34,448 bases of DNA from positions 1 through 34,448 of the forward strand of contig JBEKZS010000031.1 of NCBI GenBank assembly GCA_049509635.1, given 5' to 3'. The stretch is from Roseiarcus sp049509635 (GTDB lineage: Bacteria > Pseudomonadota > Alphaproteobacteria > Rhizobiales > Beijerinckiaceae). Shown piece by piece: positions 27,301 through 34,448 of this stretch (its first letter is position 1; each line of letters opens with the position of its first letter). The notes beneath the pieces are model-generated. The model saw only the letters and a program-made list of their open reading frames with translations, was not told the DNA's origin and searched no databases. The position numbers and the translations under genes were made by a program.

Positions 27301-27375
27301 CTATGCGCGGTCTTTCTCCGCACGGACAATAACCCAGGCCCTGCAAATCACTCGTGGCGATAGACAATGAGACAC
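27301..27375 (-). CDS. 24-residue microprotein with an exceptionally strong ribosome-binding site
   Basis: GTG 27375 opens a 24-residue frame ending at TAG 27301: MSHCLSPRVICRAWV then IVRAEKDRA. The ribosome site AAAGGAGGTGATCC (27390 to 27377) is a 14-nt exact complement of the standard 16S rRNA 3' tail, with a 7-nt spacer from AGGAGG to GTG. A terminator hairpin follows about 50 nt downstream, so the frame has its own compact transcription unit. The peptide is basic with two cysteines, a hydrophobic core (VICRAWVIV) and a charged tail. I do not recognise a family with certainty. It is unlikely to be a leader peptide because no gene follows on this strand before the terminator. Confidence 0.5.
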   Translation of the reverse strand: MSHCLSPRVICRAWVIVRAEKDRA

Positions 27376-27376
27376 T

Positions 27377-27390
27377 GGATCACCTCCTTT
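27377..27390 (-). promoter_or_regulatory. Near-maximal Shine-Dalgarno sequence
   Basis: On the minus strand this reads AAAGGAGGTGATCC, complementary over all 14 bases to the 3' end of 16S rRNA. It fixes the GTG start of the microprotein at 27375. No ribosome site of comparable length was noticed elsewhere in the window. Confidence 0.6.
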
Positions 27391-27618
27391 CAGTTCGTTG
27401 ACGACACGTCACCATACGACGATTCGACTGTTTGAAAAGCCCCTATCGCCGCGACAATTTGGCCAGAATAGTGCTGGCGGGACAAGGGATTTGCGCGACA
27501 TTCGCGCAATTCAGTAAAAAGAATCAGTTTGTTAATCCCGGCCGCCGAAAGTGGCGGACGCCAACCCCGGCTTGCGTCAGGCTGGGCGCGCGATTCCGCG
27601 GGACGCGGGCGGAGCCCG
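27391..27618. other. AT-richer intergenic region between microprotein and acyltransferase remnant
   Basis: No gene is seen. The region is visibly less GC-rich than its surroundings, especially 27505-27540 (tcagtaaaaagaatcagtttgttaat). It should hold the leftward promoter of the microprotein and the former promoter of the acyltransferase gene. I cannot define a confident -35/-10 pair for the leftward unit. Confidence 0.4.
27491..27509. promoter_or_regulatory. Perfect 8-bp inverted repeat, possible operator
   Basis: TTGCGCGA, a CAT spacer and TCGCGCAA form a perfect dyad with 8-bp arms. It is followed at once by an AT-rich tract with TAAAAA at 27515-27520. TTGCGC at 27491-27496 could serve as a -35 element with an 18-bp spacer, so the dyad would overlap a promoter. 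The lack of a U-tract argues against a terminator. It may be a repressor site left over from the acyltransferase gene. Confidence 0.35.
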
Positions 27619-27985
27619 ATGTCGGAAGCCGCCGAAAAACGCTGCGACACGCTCGACGGGATGCGTGGAATCGCGGCGCTCGCGGTCATGCTGATGCATG
27701 TCAGCGACTCCTCCCGATACGCCGCTTCAAAGACGCCCCGCTCGCGGTCGACCTGTTCTTCATGCCGAGCGGCTTCGTGATCGCCCGCTCCTACAGCGCG
27801 CGCGTGGCCGATCGCGCGCGCCGTCCATCAATTCGCCGAGCGGGCGCAGTTCCCCCGCGGCGGCGCGATCGACGCCTCGATCGGCCTGACGCTCGTCGCC
27901 GCCGCCGCGTTGATGAGGTTCTACGACGAGCCGTTGCGTTGCTTCCTGTCGCGCCGGATGGCGCGGCGGCTGGTCACGCCGCCGC
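27619..27985 (+). pseudogene. Acyltransferase-3 family pseudogene (frameshifted and internally deleted)
   Basis: From ATG 27619 the frame reads MSEAAEKRCDTLDGMRGIAALAVMLMHV by segments, the first membrane helix of acyltransferase-3 (O-acetyltransferase, OatA/NodX-like) proteins. Near 27710-27725 the homology moves to another frame: KDAPLAVDLFFMPSGFVIARSYSAR, the second helix region. Near 27811 it returns to the first frame with AVHQFAER and ends in LMRFYDEPLRCFLSRR, which resembles the extreme C-terminus of these enzymes. About 120 codons remain of a family usually near 350-400, so the middle is lost. Intact relatives acetylate cell-surface sugars. At least two frame changes plus the deletion make it non-functional. 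Confidence 0.8.
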
Positions 27986-28047
27986 CGACCGACGGTTTGG
28001 CGATCGCCGCCCTCGTGCAGGCGGAAGGGCCGGGCGGTCGCGGCGAT

Positions 28048-29190
28048 TCAGCGTCCGGCGGCGACGCCGGGTTCGGCCCCGGCGACCGACATCGCATTGC
28101 CGCGCCAGACGAAGCTGTCGCCGGCCCAGGCCAGCGCCCATAGCCAGGGCAAGGCGAGATCGCGGGCGATCCAGGCGGGCAGCGATGGCAGGCCGAGCCG
28201 CCAGCCGGCGGCGCAGGCGAGCAGCGCTTCCGACCCGTACCAGACCAGAGCCGCCACGAGGACCCCCGCGAACGGGCTCAGACCGGCTTCCGCGGCGCCG
28301 AACCAGGCGGCGATCAGGACGCACAACCCGGTCGTCAGCAGTTCCGGCGCGAAAGCCAACGGGAAGGTCGCACGCCGCAGCCGCGCCCAGCGCAATTGCC
28401 GGGCCCAGACGTCGCGCCATCGGCGCGCGCCGAGCGGCTGTTCGAAGGGCGCTGAGACCAGATGCGCGCGCAGCCCCGCCCGGTGGATCAGTTTCGTCGC
28501 CGCGGCGTCCTCGGCGAGTTCCGCGCCGAGGGCGTCGATGCCCCCGCCCGCCTCCAGCACCGCCCGCCGCCACAGCATGGTCTTGCCCTGGGCGAAGCCG
28601 AAGCCGAGCGTCTCGGCCGCATATTGCCAGCGCGCCTGATAGGTGTTGAGGAAGGCGCATTCGATCTCGGCCGCGAAGCTGCCCGGCGCCGAGCCGATCG
28701 GCGGCGCGCAGACGATTCCGGTGTCGGCGCGCCAGCGCGCCATCAGGCGCTGGATGTAGTCCCGCGGCATCAGGACGTTGGAATCGGCGATCACGATCCA
28801 GTCGTGGCGGGCGGCCTTCCAGCCCTTGACGACATTGTTGAGCTTTGGATTGCCGGTCGGCCTCTCGTCGCCGACCAGCAGGCGCGCCGGGACGCGCGGA
28901 TGCGCGGCGATCAGCCGGCGCACCAGCGGCGCGATCGGATCGTCGCCGTTCGCCAGGCAGAAGACAATTTCGTACTCGGGGTAGTCGAGCGCGAAGCTCG
29001 AGGCGAGCGTCTCGTGCGCGAACGGATCGATCCCGCACAACGGCCGCACGACGGTGACCGGCGGCGAGCCGGGCCGGGGCGGCATGGGCGCGGCGCGACG
29101 CGCGCAGCGCGCCGCGGCCATGGCGGCGCCGAGCGCCTGGACCGAGGCGGCGATGATGCAATAGGCGCCGGCGAACTGACTGACGGTCAT
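28048..29190 (-). CDS. GT21 family glycosyltransferase (ceramide glucosyltransferase / HpnI-like)
   Basis: The 380-residue membrane enzyme starts at ATG 29190, giving an N-terminal helix (FAGAYCIIAASVQALGAAMAA); the open frame continues upstream into sequence antisense to gltX and is not used. Family motifs are in order: VTVVRPLCG (45-53), the metal-site Asp136 in IVIADSNVLM, Asp228 in ELAEDAAAT, and the (Q/R)xxRW motif as RQLRW at 264-268. C-terminal membrane helices follow (ALVWYGSEALLACAAGW). GT21 enzymes add glucose to ceramide; the related HpnI adds N-acetylglucosamine to bacteriohopanetetrol. The sequence alone does not separate these, and no hopanoid or sphingolipid genes are adjacent. 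It is divergent from gltX, with 76 bp between starts. Confidence 0.85.
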   Translation of the reverse strand: MTVSQFAGAYCIIAASVQALGAAMAAARCARRAAPMPPRPGSPPVTVVRPLCGIDPFAHETLASSFALDYPEYEIVFCLANGDDPIAPLVRRLIAAHPRVPARLLVGDERPTGNPKLNNVVKGWKAARHDWIVIADSNVLMPRDYIQRLMARWRADTGIVCAPPIGSAPGSFAAEIECAFLNTYQARWQYAAETLGFGFAQGKTMLWRRAVLEAGGGIDALGAELAEDAAATKLIHRAGLRAHLVSAPFEQPLGARRWRDVWARQLRWARLRRATFPLAFAPELLTTGLCVLIAAWFGAAEAGLSPFAGVLVAALVWYGSEALLACAAGWRLGLPSLPAWIARDLALPWLWALAWAGDSFVWRGNAMSVAGAEPGVAAGR

Positions 29191-29266
29191 GACTGATCCC
29201 AAACCTCGCCGCTGATTCGGGCGCGGCCCATGTTGCGGGGCCGCCGCGACGCTTCTATGAAGGCGC

Positions 29267-30616
29267 ATGCCCAACAGGTCCGCCGTCCGCTTCGCGCCGT
29301 CGCCGACCGGCCGCATCCACATCGGCAACGCCCGCACGGCGTTGCTGAACTGGCTGTTTGCGATGCGCGAGCGCGGACGCTTCATCCTGCGCTTCGACGA
29401 CACCGACCGGGAGCGTTCGCGCGCCGAATACGCCGATTCCATCCAGGCCGATCTCGCCTGGCTCGGCGTCCGCGCCGACGAGACGGTGCGGCAGTCGGAG
29501 CGGATGGCGCTCTATGACGCCGCCGCCGCGCGGCTGCGCGAGGCGGGGCGGCTCTACCCGGCCTATGAGACGGCCGAGGAACTCGACGGGCGGCGCAAGC
29601 GCCAGCAGGCGCTCGGCCGCCCGCCCGTCTACGATCGGGCGGCTCTGGCGCTCAGCGCGCCGGAGCGCGCCGCGCTGGAGGCGCGGGGACGACGGCCGCA
29701 CTGGCGGTTCCGGCTCGCGCCGACGACGGTCGCGTGGGACGATCTGGTGCGGGGCCCCAGCCATATCGACTGTTCGTCGCTTTCGGATCCCGTCCTCGTC
29801 CGGGAGGACGGCAGCTATCTCTACACGCTGCCGTCGGTCGTCGACGACATCGACCTGCGCGTCAGCCATGTCATTCGCGGCGAGGACCACGTCACCAACA
29901 CCGCGGTGCAGATCCAGATTTTCGAGGCGCTCTCGGGCCGTGCGCCTGCGTTCGGGCACCATAATCTGCTGACCGACGCGGCGGGCGAAGGGCTGTCCAA
30001 GCGGACCGGCGCGCTCTCGATCGCGTCGCTGCGCGACAACGGCGTCGAGGCGCTGGCGGTGGCCGCGCTCGCGGTTCTCGTCGGCTCGGCCCAGTCGGTG
30101 CGCCCGGTGCGCGCGCTCGGCGAACTCGCCGAAACCTTCGATCTCGCCCAATTGTCGCGCGGCGCGGCGCGGTTCGACGAGGCCGAATTGGTGGCGCTGT
30201 CGGCGCGCACGCTCCACGGGCTGCCGTTCGAGGACGTGCGCGACCGCCTGGCGGCGCTCGAAATCGTCGGCGTCGACGCCGAGCCGTTCTGGACCGCGGT
30301 GCGCGGCAATCTCGCCCGCTTCGCCGAGGCGCGCGACTGGTGGCGCGTCGTCCACGGCCGGATCGAACCGATCGTCGAGGACGCCGCGTTTCTCGGCGAA
30401 GCGGTCGGCTGCCTGCCGCCAGCGCCGTGGGACGCCACGACCTGGGCGACCTGGACCGGCGCGCTCAAGACGGCGACCGGACGCAAGGGCAGGGCGCTGT
30501 TCCATCCCTTGCGGCTGGCCTTGACGGGGCAGGAGTCCGGGCCGGAACTCGCCGCCCTGCTGCCGCTGATCGGCAGGATCAAAGCGTTGGATCGATTATC
30601 CGCACCCGCCGCTTGA
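29267..30616 (+). CDS. gltX: Glutamyl-tRNA synthetase
   Basis: This 449-residue class I aminoacyl-tRNA synthetase charges tRNA-Glu. The N-terminal FAPSPTGRIHIGNARTAL contains the HIGH-type motif HIGN (18-21). The Rossmann fold continues with FDDTDRERS and the KMSKS-type loop is LSKR at 243-246. The C-terminal helical anticodon-binding domain is complete. The length and motif set fit the shorter GltX type; many alphaproteobacteria carry two copies, and this may be one of them. The start ATG 29267 immediately precedes PNRSAVRFAPSPTG. Its last 38 bp overlap the convergent DUF2865 gene. Confidence 0.95.
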   Translation: MPNRSAVRFAPSPTGRIHIGNARTALLNWLFAMRERGRFILRFDDTDRERSRAEYADSIQADLAWLGVRADETVRQSERMALYDAAAARLREAGRLYPAYETAEELDGRRKRQQALGRPPVYDRAALALSAPERAALEARGRRPHWRFRLAPTTVAWDDLVRGPSHIDCSSLSDPVLVREDGSYLYTLPSVVDDIDLRVSHVIRGEDHVTNTAVQIQIFEALSGRAPAFGHHNLLTDAAGEGLSKRTGALSIASLRDNGVEALAVAALAVLVGSAQSVRPVRALGELAETFDLAQLSRGAARFDEAELVALSARTLHGLPFEDVRDRLAALEIVGVDAEPFWTAVRGNLARFAEARDWWRVVHGRIEPIVEDAAFLGEAVGCLPPAPWDATTWATWTGALKTATGRKGRALFHPLRLALTGQESGPELAALLPLIGRIKALDRLSAPAA

Positions 30617-31748
30617 CCCCGTCGGGCCCGACGACCTCTTCGGTCTGCCCCTGCCCTTTGGTGTAGAGCGGGCCGGTCTTGGCCTCGCCGACGGCGATGC
30701 CGGAGCCGGGATTGGGGGTCGCCGCCTGCTGTCCGATCAGCTGATCGATCGGCGCCTGGTCGGCGGCCGCCTTGGGATCGAGCGCGGGCGGCTTGGCCGC
30801 GTCGGGCGTCGGCTTGGCGCCCGGCTTCGGCTTGGCGTCGGGCTTCGGGCGCGACATTTCCGCCGATTTTTCGGCCGTCACCACGATGTCGGTCCGGCCG
30901 CCGCCGCCGAGCCGCTGCTCGGCGCCCGCCAGCGCGTCGGCCCAGCTCTCGCCGCGCCTTCGGCACGAACAGGTGGAATCGACGCTGCTGCGATATTTGA
31001 GCGCACTCGGCAGGTCCATGTAGCGCGAGCCGTTGATCCCGACCGCGGTTTCGATGTCGGCCGACGGCGAATAGGTGTAGAGGCCCACGTCGGCGTTCGG
31101 GCACAGCGCCCGGCACATGTCCTGGAGTTCGTCGAGCCGGCCGCCGCCGGCCGAATAGGACACCGGGAAGAAGCTGCCGTCGCAAGTGCGCACGCAGACC
31201 GCCTTCGACCCGGCATGCGCCTCCTTGGCGTCGGCGTCGGCCGGCGGCTGGTCCGGGTTGTTGCCGTCGGGCGACACCGGGACGGTCTGGAGGTCGGCGG
31301 GCCCCTGTTCGTGCGGATTGCCGAACAGCGCGTCGAAAATGCCGTGCGGCTGGTTTCGCCCGGCGTTCGTGCATTCCGAATTGTAGCGCGCGGTGAGTTC
31401 GGCGCGGCCGCCGTCGCCGCTCGCGTGCGATTCGAGGTCGGCCAGATTGGCCTGCATGCGCGACAATTGCGCATTGATCGCCTCGCATTGCGCCGGCGGG
31501 CCGGAGCCGAAGAACAGGAACTTGTGGTTGTCGCAGCCGATCGAACGGGCGTAGGCCGCGGTGCGGTCGATCTCGCCGCGCTGGCGTTGCGCCGCCGATT
31601 CGAATTGCGCGGTCTGCGGATTGCCGCCGTGGCCGGCGGCGACGATCGCCTGCTGCAGCCGCAGGCATTCGGCGCTCTGCGCCCGCGCGGCGCCGGCGGC
31701 GAGGCCGGCGGACAGGCCGATCGCCAGTGCAACAACAATTCGCATCAT
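30579..31748 (-). CDS. DUF2865 family exported protein
   Basis: The 389-residue protein has a signal peptide (MMRIVVALAIGLSAGLAAG then AARA) and a helical N-terminal domain (QSAECLRLQQAIVAAG ... FGSGPPAQCEAINAQL). The Cys-rich DUF2865 core follows: CVRTCDGSFFPVSYSAGG, DELQDMCRALCPNADVGLYTY and SSVDSTCSCRRRGESWADAL. The C-terminus is Lys/Pro-rich, then GPDGVKRRVRIIDPTL. The family is widespread in Hyphomicrobiales; its role is unknown and probably periplasmic with disulphides. The 3' end overlaps gltX in antisense by 38 bp. Confidence 0.88.
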   Translation of the reverse strand: MMRIVVALAIGLSAGLAAGAARAQSAECLRLQQAIVAAGHGGNPQTAQFESAAQRQRGEIDRTAAYARSIGCDNHKFLFFGSGPPAQCEAINAQLSRMQANLADLESHASGDGGRAELTARYNSECTNAGRNQPHGIFDALFGNPHEQGPADLQTVPVSPDGNNPDQPPADADAKEAHAGSKAVCVRTCDGSFFPVSYSAGGGRLDELQDMCRALCPNADVGLYTYSPSADIETAVGINGSRYMDLPSALKYRSSVDSTCSCRRRGESWADALAGAEQRLGGGGRTDIVVTAEKSAEMSRPKPDAKPKPGAKPTPDAAKPPALDPKAAADQAPIDQLIGQQAATPNPGSGIAVGEAKTGPLYTKGQGQTEEVVGPDGVKRRVRIIDPTL

Positions 31749-31999
31749 GCCCTCTTGATCCCCGCAGCCGACGGCGCCTGCGCGGTCCTCGCGCCGGCGC
31801 CATCCCGCGCAAAACGTTGAGCCGACAATCGGGCGCCAGCATGGCGCCCCGCCGGGCCCGCCTCCGGATCGCGCGCCGGCCCGAGGTTTAGGCGATTTCC
31901 TCGCGGAGGGCCATCGACGATGCGCCGCGTCCCGGGATCGCCTCGGCCAATTCCCGTCGCGGTCTGGTCTCGCCGTCCCCGATCGGGCATAGAGGCGCG
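31749..31999. other. Divergent intergenic region between the DUF2865 gene and xseA
   Basis: About 250 bp separate two outward-facing genes and must hold both promoters. The sequence is GC-rich. No clear sigma-70 elements, hairpin or small gene could be supported. Confidence 0.35.
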
Positions 32000-33730
32000 A
32001 TGGCCGAAGCCTCGCCCGCCACCAACGCGCCCGAACTCTCCGTCACCGAGCTCTCCGGCGCGCTCAAGCGCCTCGTCGAGGATCGCTTCGGCTATGTCCG
32101 CGTCCGCGGCGAGGTGTCCAATTATCGCGGCCCGCATTCGTCCGGCCATGTCTATTTCTCGCTGAAGGACCAGGGCGCCCGGATCGACGCGGTGATCTGG
32201 AAGGGCGTGTTCGCGCGCATGCGCATCCGGCCCGAAGAAGGCATGGAGGTGATCGCCGCCGGCAAGATCACCACCTTCCCCGGCAAATCGGCCTATCAGA
32301 TCATCGTCGAGACGATGGAGCCGGCCGGCGTCGGCGCGCTGATGGCGCTGCTGGAGGCGCGCCGCGTCAAGCTCGCCGGCGAGGGCCTGTTCGACGCCGC
32401 GCGCAAGCAACTGCTGCCGTTTCTGCCGCGGGTGATCGGCGTCGTCACCTCGCCGACCGGCGCCGTGATCCGCGACATCCTGCATCGCCTCGCCGATCGG
32501 TTTCCCGTCCATGTGCTCGTCTGGCCCGTCCGCGTGCAGGGCGAGACTTCGGCCGCCGAGGTCGCCGCCGCGATCCTCGGCTTCAACGCGCTCGAACCCG
32601 GCGGGGCGATTCCGCGCCCCGACGTGCTGATCGTCGCGCGCGGCGGCGGCTCGCTCGAGGATCTCTGGAGCTTCAACGAAGAGATCGTCGTGCGGGCGGC
32701 GGCCGGCAGCATGATCCCGCTGGTGGCGGCGATCGGCCACGAGACCGACTGGACGCTGATCGACCATGCCGCCGACGTGCGCGCGCCGACGCCGACCGCC
32801 GCGGCCGAACTCAGCGCGCCCGTCCGCGCCGAACTCGTCGCCGATCTCGCCGATCTCGAGGCGCGCCGGCGCGGCGCGATCCTGCGGATCGGCGAGCGCG
32901 CCCGGGCGAGCTTGCGCGCCGGCGCGCGGGCGCTGCCCTCGGGCGAGGCGATCCTCGCCGTCCCGCGCCAGCGGCTGGACCGCGCCGGCGCCGCGCTCGC
33001 CGCGAGCGCCCGGAGCGGCTTCGACCGGCGCGCGATCGCGCTCGCGCGGCTGTCGCGCCGGCTCGCCGTGCGCTCGCCGCAGGCCCTGCTCGCCGGCGCC
33101 GCGGCGCGCGGCAAGGGCGCCGCCCAAAATCTCGCGCGCGCGATCCGTCGCGACGGCGAACGGCGGCGCGAGCGGCTCGCCCGGCTCGCCGCGCGCCTCG
33201 CCGCCTCGCTCGCCGCGCGCCGCCGGTTCGACGCCCAGCAAGCGGCGCGCGCCCTGCAGGCGCGCACGCGGCTGGCGCGCGCGCTCGAGTCCGCGATCGC
33301 CCGCCGGCGCGCCCGGCTCGCCGCCGCCGGGCAAATCCTCAGCGCCGTGAGCTATCGCAGCGTTCTGGCGCGCGGCTTCGCGCTGGTGCGCGAGGCGGGC
33401 GGCGCGCCGCTGCGCAACGCCGCCGCGATCGGCCTCGACCAGCCGATCCGGATCGAATTTTCCGACGGCGAGATCGACGCGATCGCCCGCGGGGCGCCCG
33501 CGCCGGGCGGCGGCGGCGCCGCCCGCAAGGCCGCGGCGCGCGCCGCGCGGCCGGCTGGGCAGGGCGGGCGGCAGGGGTCGCTGTTCCAGGCGGAGTCCGA
33601 TGGACTGACCAACGGATGTGCGGCGCCGCACGCCAGGCCGGCTTCGGCGCTGCCAGGGCCGGTCGCGCGCGTCAAGGTCACGCCGGCTACGCCGGTCGCC
33701 TCGCGCCAAGAGGCGCGCCGCGAACATTGA
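32000..33730 (+). CDS. xseA: Exodeoxyribonuclease VII large subunit with a repeat-derived C-terminal extension
   Basis: XseA is the catalytic subunit of the single-strand exonuclease that works with XseB. The N-terminal OB fold (ELSVTELSGALKRLVEDRFG, VRGEVSNYRGPHSSGHVYFSLKD) is followed by the catalytic core with IGVVTSPTGAVIRDI, RGGGSLEDLWSFNEE and AIGHETDWTLIDHAADVRAPTPTAAAEL. A long Ala/Arg coiled coil follows, then ILSAVSYRSVLARGFALVR and a small C-terminal domain. Homologues in this lineage typically end at or near GRQGSLF. Here the frame continues 47 residues and ends ASRQEARREH inside repeat copy 1. Thus the original stop seems to have been lost when the repeat arrived. Start ATG 32000. 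Confidence 0.94.
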   Translation: MAEASPATNAPELSVTELSGALKRLVEDRFGYVRVRGEVSNYRGPHSSGHVYFSLKDQGARIDAVIWKGVFARMRIRPEEGMEVIAAGKITTFPGKSAYQIIVETMEPAGVGALMALLEARRVKLAGEGLFDAARKQLLPFLPRVIGVVTSPTGAVIRDILHRLADRFPVHVLVWPVRVQGETSAAEVAAAILGFNALEPGGAIPRPDVLIVARGGGSLEDLWSFNEEIVVRAAAGSMIPLVAAIGHETDWTLIDHAADVRAPTPTAAAELSAPVRAELVADLADLEARRRGAILRIGERARASLRAGARALPSGEAILAVPRQRLDRAGAALAASARSGFDRRAIALARLSRRLAVRSPQALLAGAAARGKGAAQNLARAIRRDGERRRERLARLAARLAASLAARRRFDAQQAARALQARTRLARALESAIARRRARLAAAGQILSAVSYRSVLARGFALVREAGGAPLRNAAAIGLDQPIRIEFSDGEIDAIARGAPAPGGGGAARKAAARAARPAGQGGRQGSLFQAESDGLTNGCAAPHARPASALPGPVARVKVTPATPVASRQEARREH

Positions 33731-33982
33731 TCCGCGCGCCCGTCCCTGGCCGTTTGCACCCATGACCTTTTGGTGCGCAGCGCGGCCAATCGGCCGCCTT
33801 GCGCAGCAAAAGGTCACGGTCGCCAATCGCCGCGCCGACGGCGCGCAGTCACCCCAAGGCGATCGCTTGCGATCGCCGGGAGGGGCTGAGCGAAGCGAAG
33901 CAGCGGCTTCTTGGGCTCGGGCGATTGCACAGCAATCGCCCTCGCGTGACGACGCGACGGGGGCGTGGCCGCCTCCCGGCAG
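33641..33982. repeat. Structured tandem repeat, copy 1 (342-bp period)
   Basis: This unit is repeated directly 342 bp to the right with no net length change; identity is high but incomplete. It holds three hairpins. The first has arms TGACCTTTTG (33763-33772) and CAAAAGGTCA (33807-33816) with an inner stem GCGGCC-AATC-GGCCGC (33782-33797). The second is GGCGATCGC-TT-GCGATCGCC (33858-33877), containing two GCGATCGC octamers. The third is GGGCGATTGC-ACA-GCAATCGCCC (33919-33941). The left 90 bp overlap the xseA 3' end. No transposase is present. It could be a REP/MITE-like non-autonomous element. Confidence 0.85.
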
Positions 33983-34310
33983 GCTTCGGCGCTGCCAGGG
34001 CCGGTCGCGCGCGTCAATGTCGAGCCGCCTCCGGCGGTCGCTTCGCGCCAAGAGGCGCGCCGCGAACATTGACCCGCGCGCCCGCCCCCGGCCGTTTGCA
34101 ACCGTGACCTTTTGCTGCGCAGCGCGGCCAATCGGCCGCTTTGCGCGGCAAAAGGTCACGCTCGCCAATCGCCACGCCGACGGCGTGCAGTCACCCCGAG
34201 GCGATCGCTTGCGATCGCCGGGAGGGGCTGAGCGTAGCGTAGCAGCGGCCTCTTGGCCCCGGGCGATTGCGCAGCAATCGCCCTGACTTGACGGCGCGAC
34301 GGCGGCGTGG
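33983..34310. repeat. Structured tandem repeat, copy 2
   Basis: The second copy starts with GCTTCGGCGCTGCCAGGGCC and matches copy 1 at a constant offset of 342 bp. The same three hairpins recur: TGACCTTTTG/CAAAAGGTCA at 34105-34114 and 34149-34158, GGCGATCGC-TT-GCGATCGCC near 34200-34219, and GGGCGATTGC-GCA-GCAATCGCCC at 34261-34283. Differences fall mainly in loops and linkers, while the named stem arms are kept. Copy 2 also keeps the open tail ending ASRQEARREH followed by TGA. Confidence 0.85.
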
Positions 34311-34448
34311 CTCCGCGGCGCTTGGCGTTCGCGTCCCTCAGGTCGACGGCTCATCGCCTTGCCCTCTTGCTCAGGCGCGATTCCCGTCGCGGCGAAACGT
34401 GCGGGCCGCGCCGTCTGACGCGACAAAGCCGACTGGCGCCGCCCGGCC
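34311..34448. other. Right edge of the window, nothing identified
   Basis: After the second repeat copy the sequence (ctccgcggcgcttggcgttc onward) starts with a faint resemblance to the repeat's left end and then diverges. No gene, hairpin or further full repeat copy was seen before the window ends. Confidence 0.3.

Noticed and set aside
27377..27390. ggatcacctccttt as a fragment of a 16S rRNA gene end
   Set aside because: The match to the 16S 3' tail stops outside these 14 bases on both sides, and on the minus strand it is correctly spaced from a start codon, so a Shine-Dalgarno role is simpler.
27432..28649. A 405-codon plus-strand frame over the acyltransferase remnant and the GT21 gene
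   Set aside because: Only a short part matches acyltransferase-3; the rest is antisense to the GT21 gene and Arg-rich.
33858..34219. Possible CRISPR array because of repeated palindromes
   Set aside because: There are only two copies with a 342-bp period and the intervals between palindromes are themselves repeated, so there are no spacers.
31745..34426. An 893-codon open frame on the minus strand opposite xseA and the repeats
   Set aside because: It is antisense to a clear xseA, consists of Arg/Ala/Gly-rich sequence and resembles no family; long antisense frames are expected at this GC content.

Overview
This is a GC-rich, densely coded chromosomal segment of an alphaproteobacterium. It is probably a member of the Hyphomicrobiales, perhaps close to Beijerinckiaceae/Methylocystaceae. 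The evidence is the GreA, CarB and NadE sequences, a DUF2865 exported protein, an RMD1/DUF155 protein, an ELM1-type DUF1022 protein and a GT21 lipid glucosyltransferase. Genus-level placement is a guess. No rRNA, tRNA, CRISPR array or intact insertion sequence was seen.

Layout. (1) 1-1217: the end of a ferredoxin reductase-type FAD oxidoreductase cut by the window edge. (2) 1308-7943: an accessory locus. A lipoprotein and a secreted caspase-like (C14) protein with spacer and Sel1 repeats read rightward. They converge on a four-gene leftward operon holding two unrecognised proteins, a membrane-anchored Lon/S16-like protein and an exported DUF4384-like protein. (3) 8465-16661: a complete high-affinity potassium uptake operon, with a 27-aa membrane peptide followed by kdpF, kdpA, kdpB, kdpC, kdpD and kdpE. 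(4) 16702-18476: an RMD1-family membrane protein flanked by two small exported proteins that share an SPYA-x-x-EPQ motif. (5) 18960-27132: housekeeping genes in one direction: carB, greA, a small exported protein, an ELM1-like protein, a TrmJ-type tRNA methyltransferase and nadE. (6) 27133-28047: a remodelled interval with a 24-codon leftward gene (very strong Shine-Dalgarno sequence, own terminator) and a frameshifted, internally deleted acyltransferase-3 pseudogene. (7) 28048-33730: a ceramide glucosyltransferase/HpnI-like enzyme, gltX, a DUF2865 protein overlapping the gltX 3' end in antisense, and xseA. (8) 33641-34310: a tandem pair of structured repeats with a 342-bp period. Its first copy runs into the xseA reading frame and supplies its final residues.

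The strongest candidates for something undescribed are the caspase/Lon-like/DUF4384 locus, the independent microprotein unit at 27301-27390, and the multi-hairpin tandem repeat. All assignments come from reading the sequence; no database search was run.
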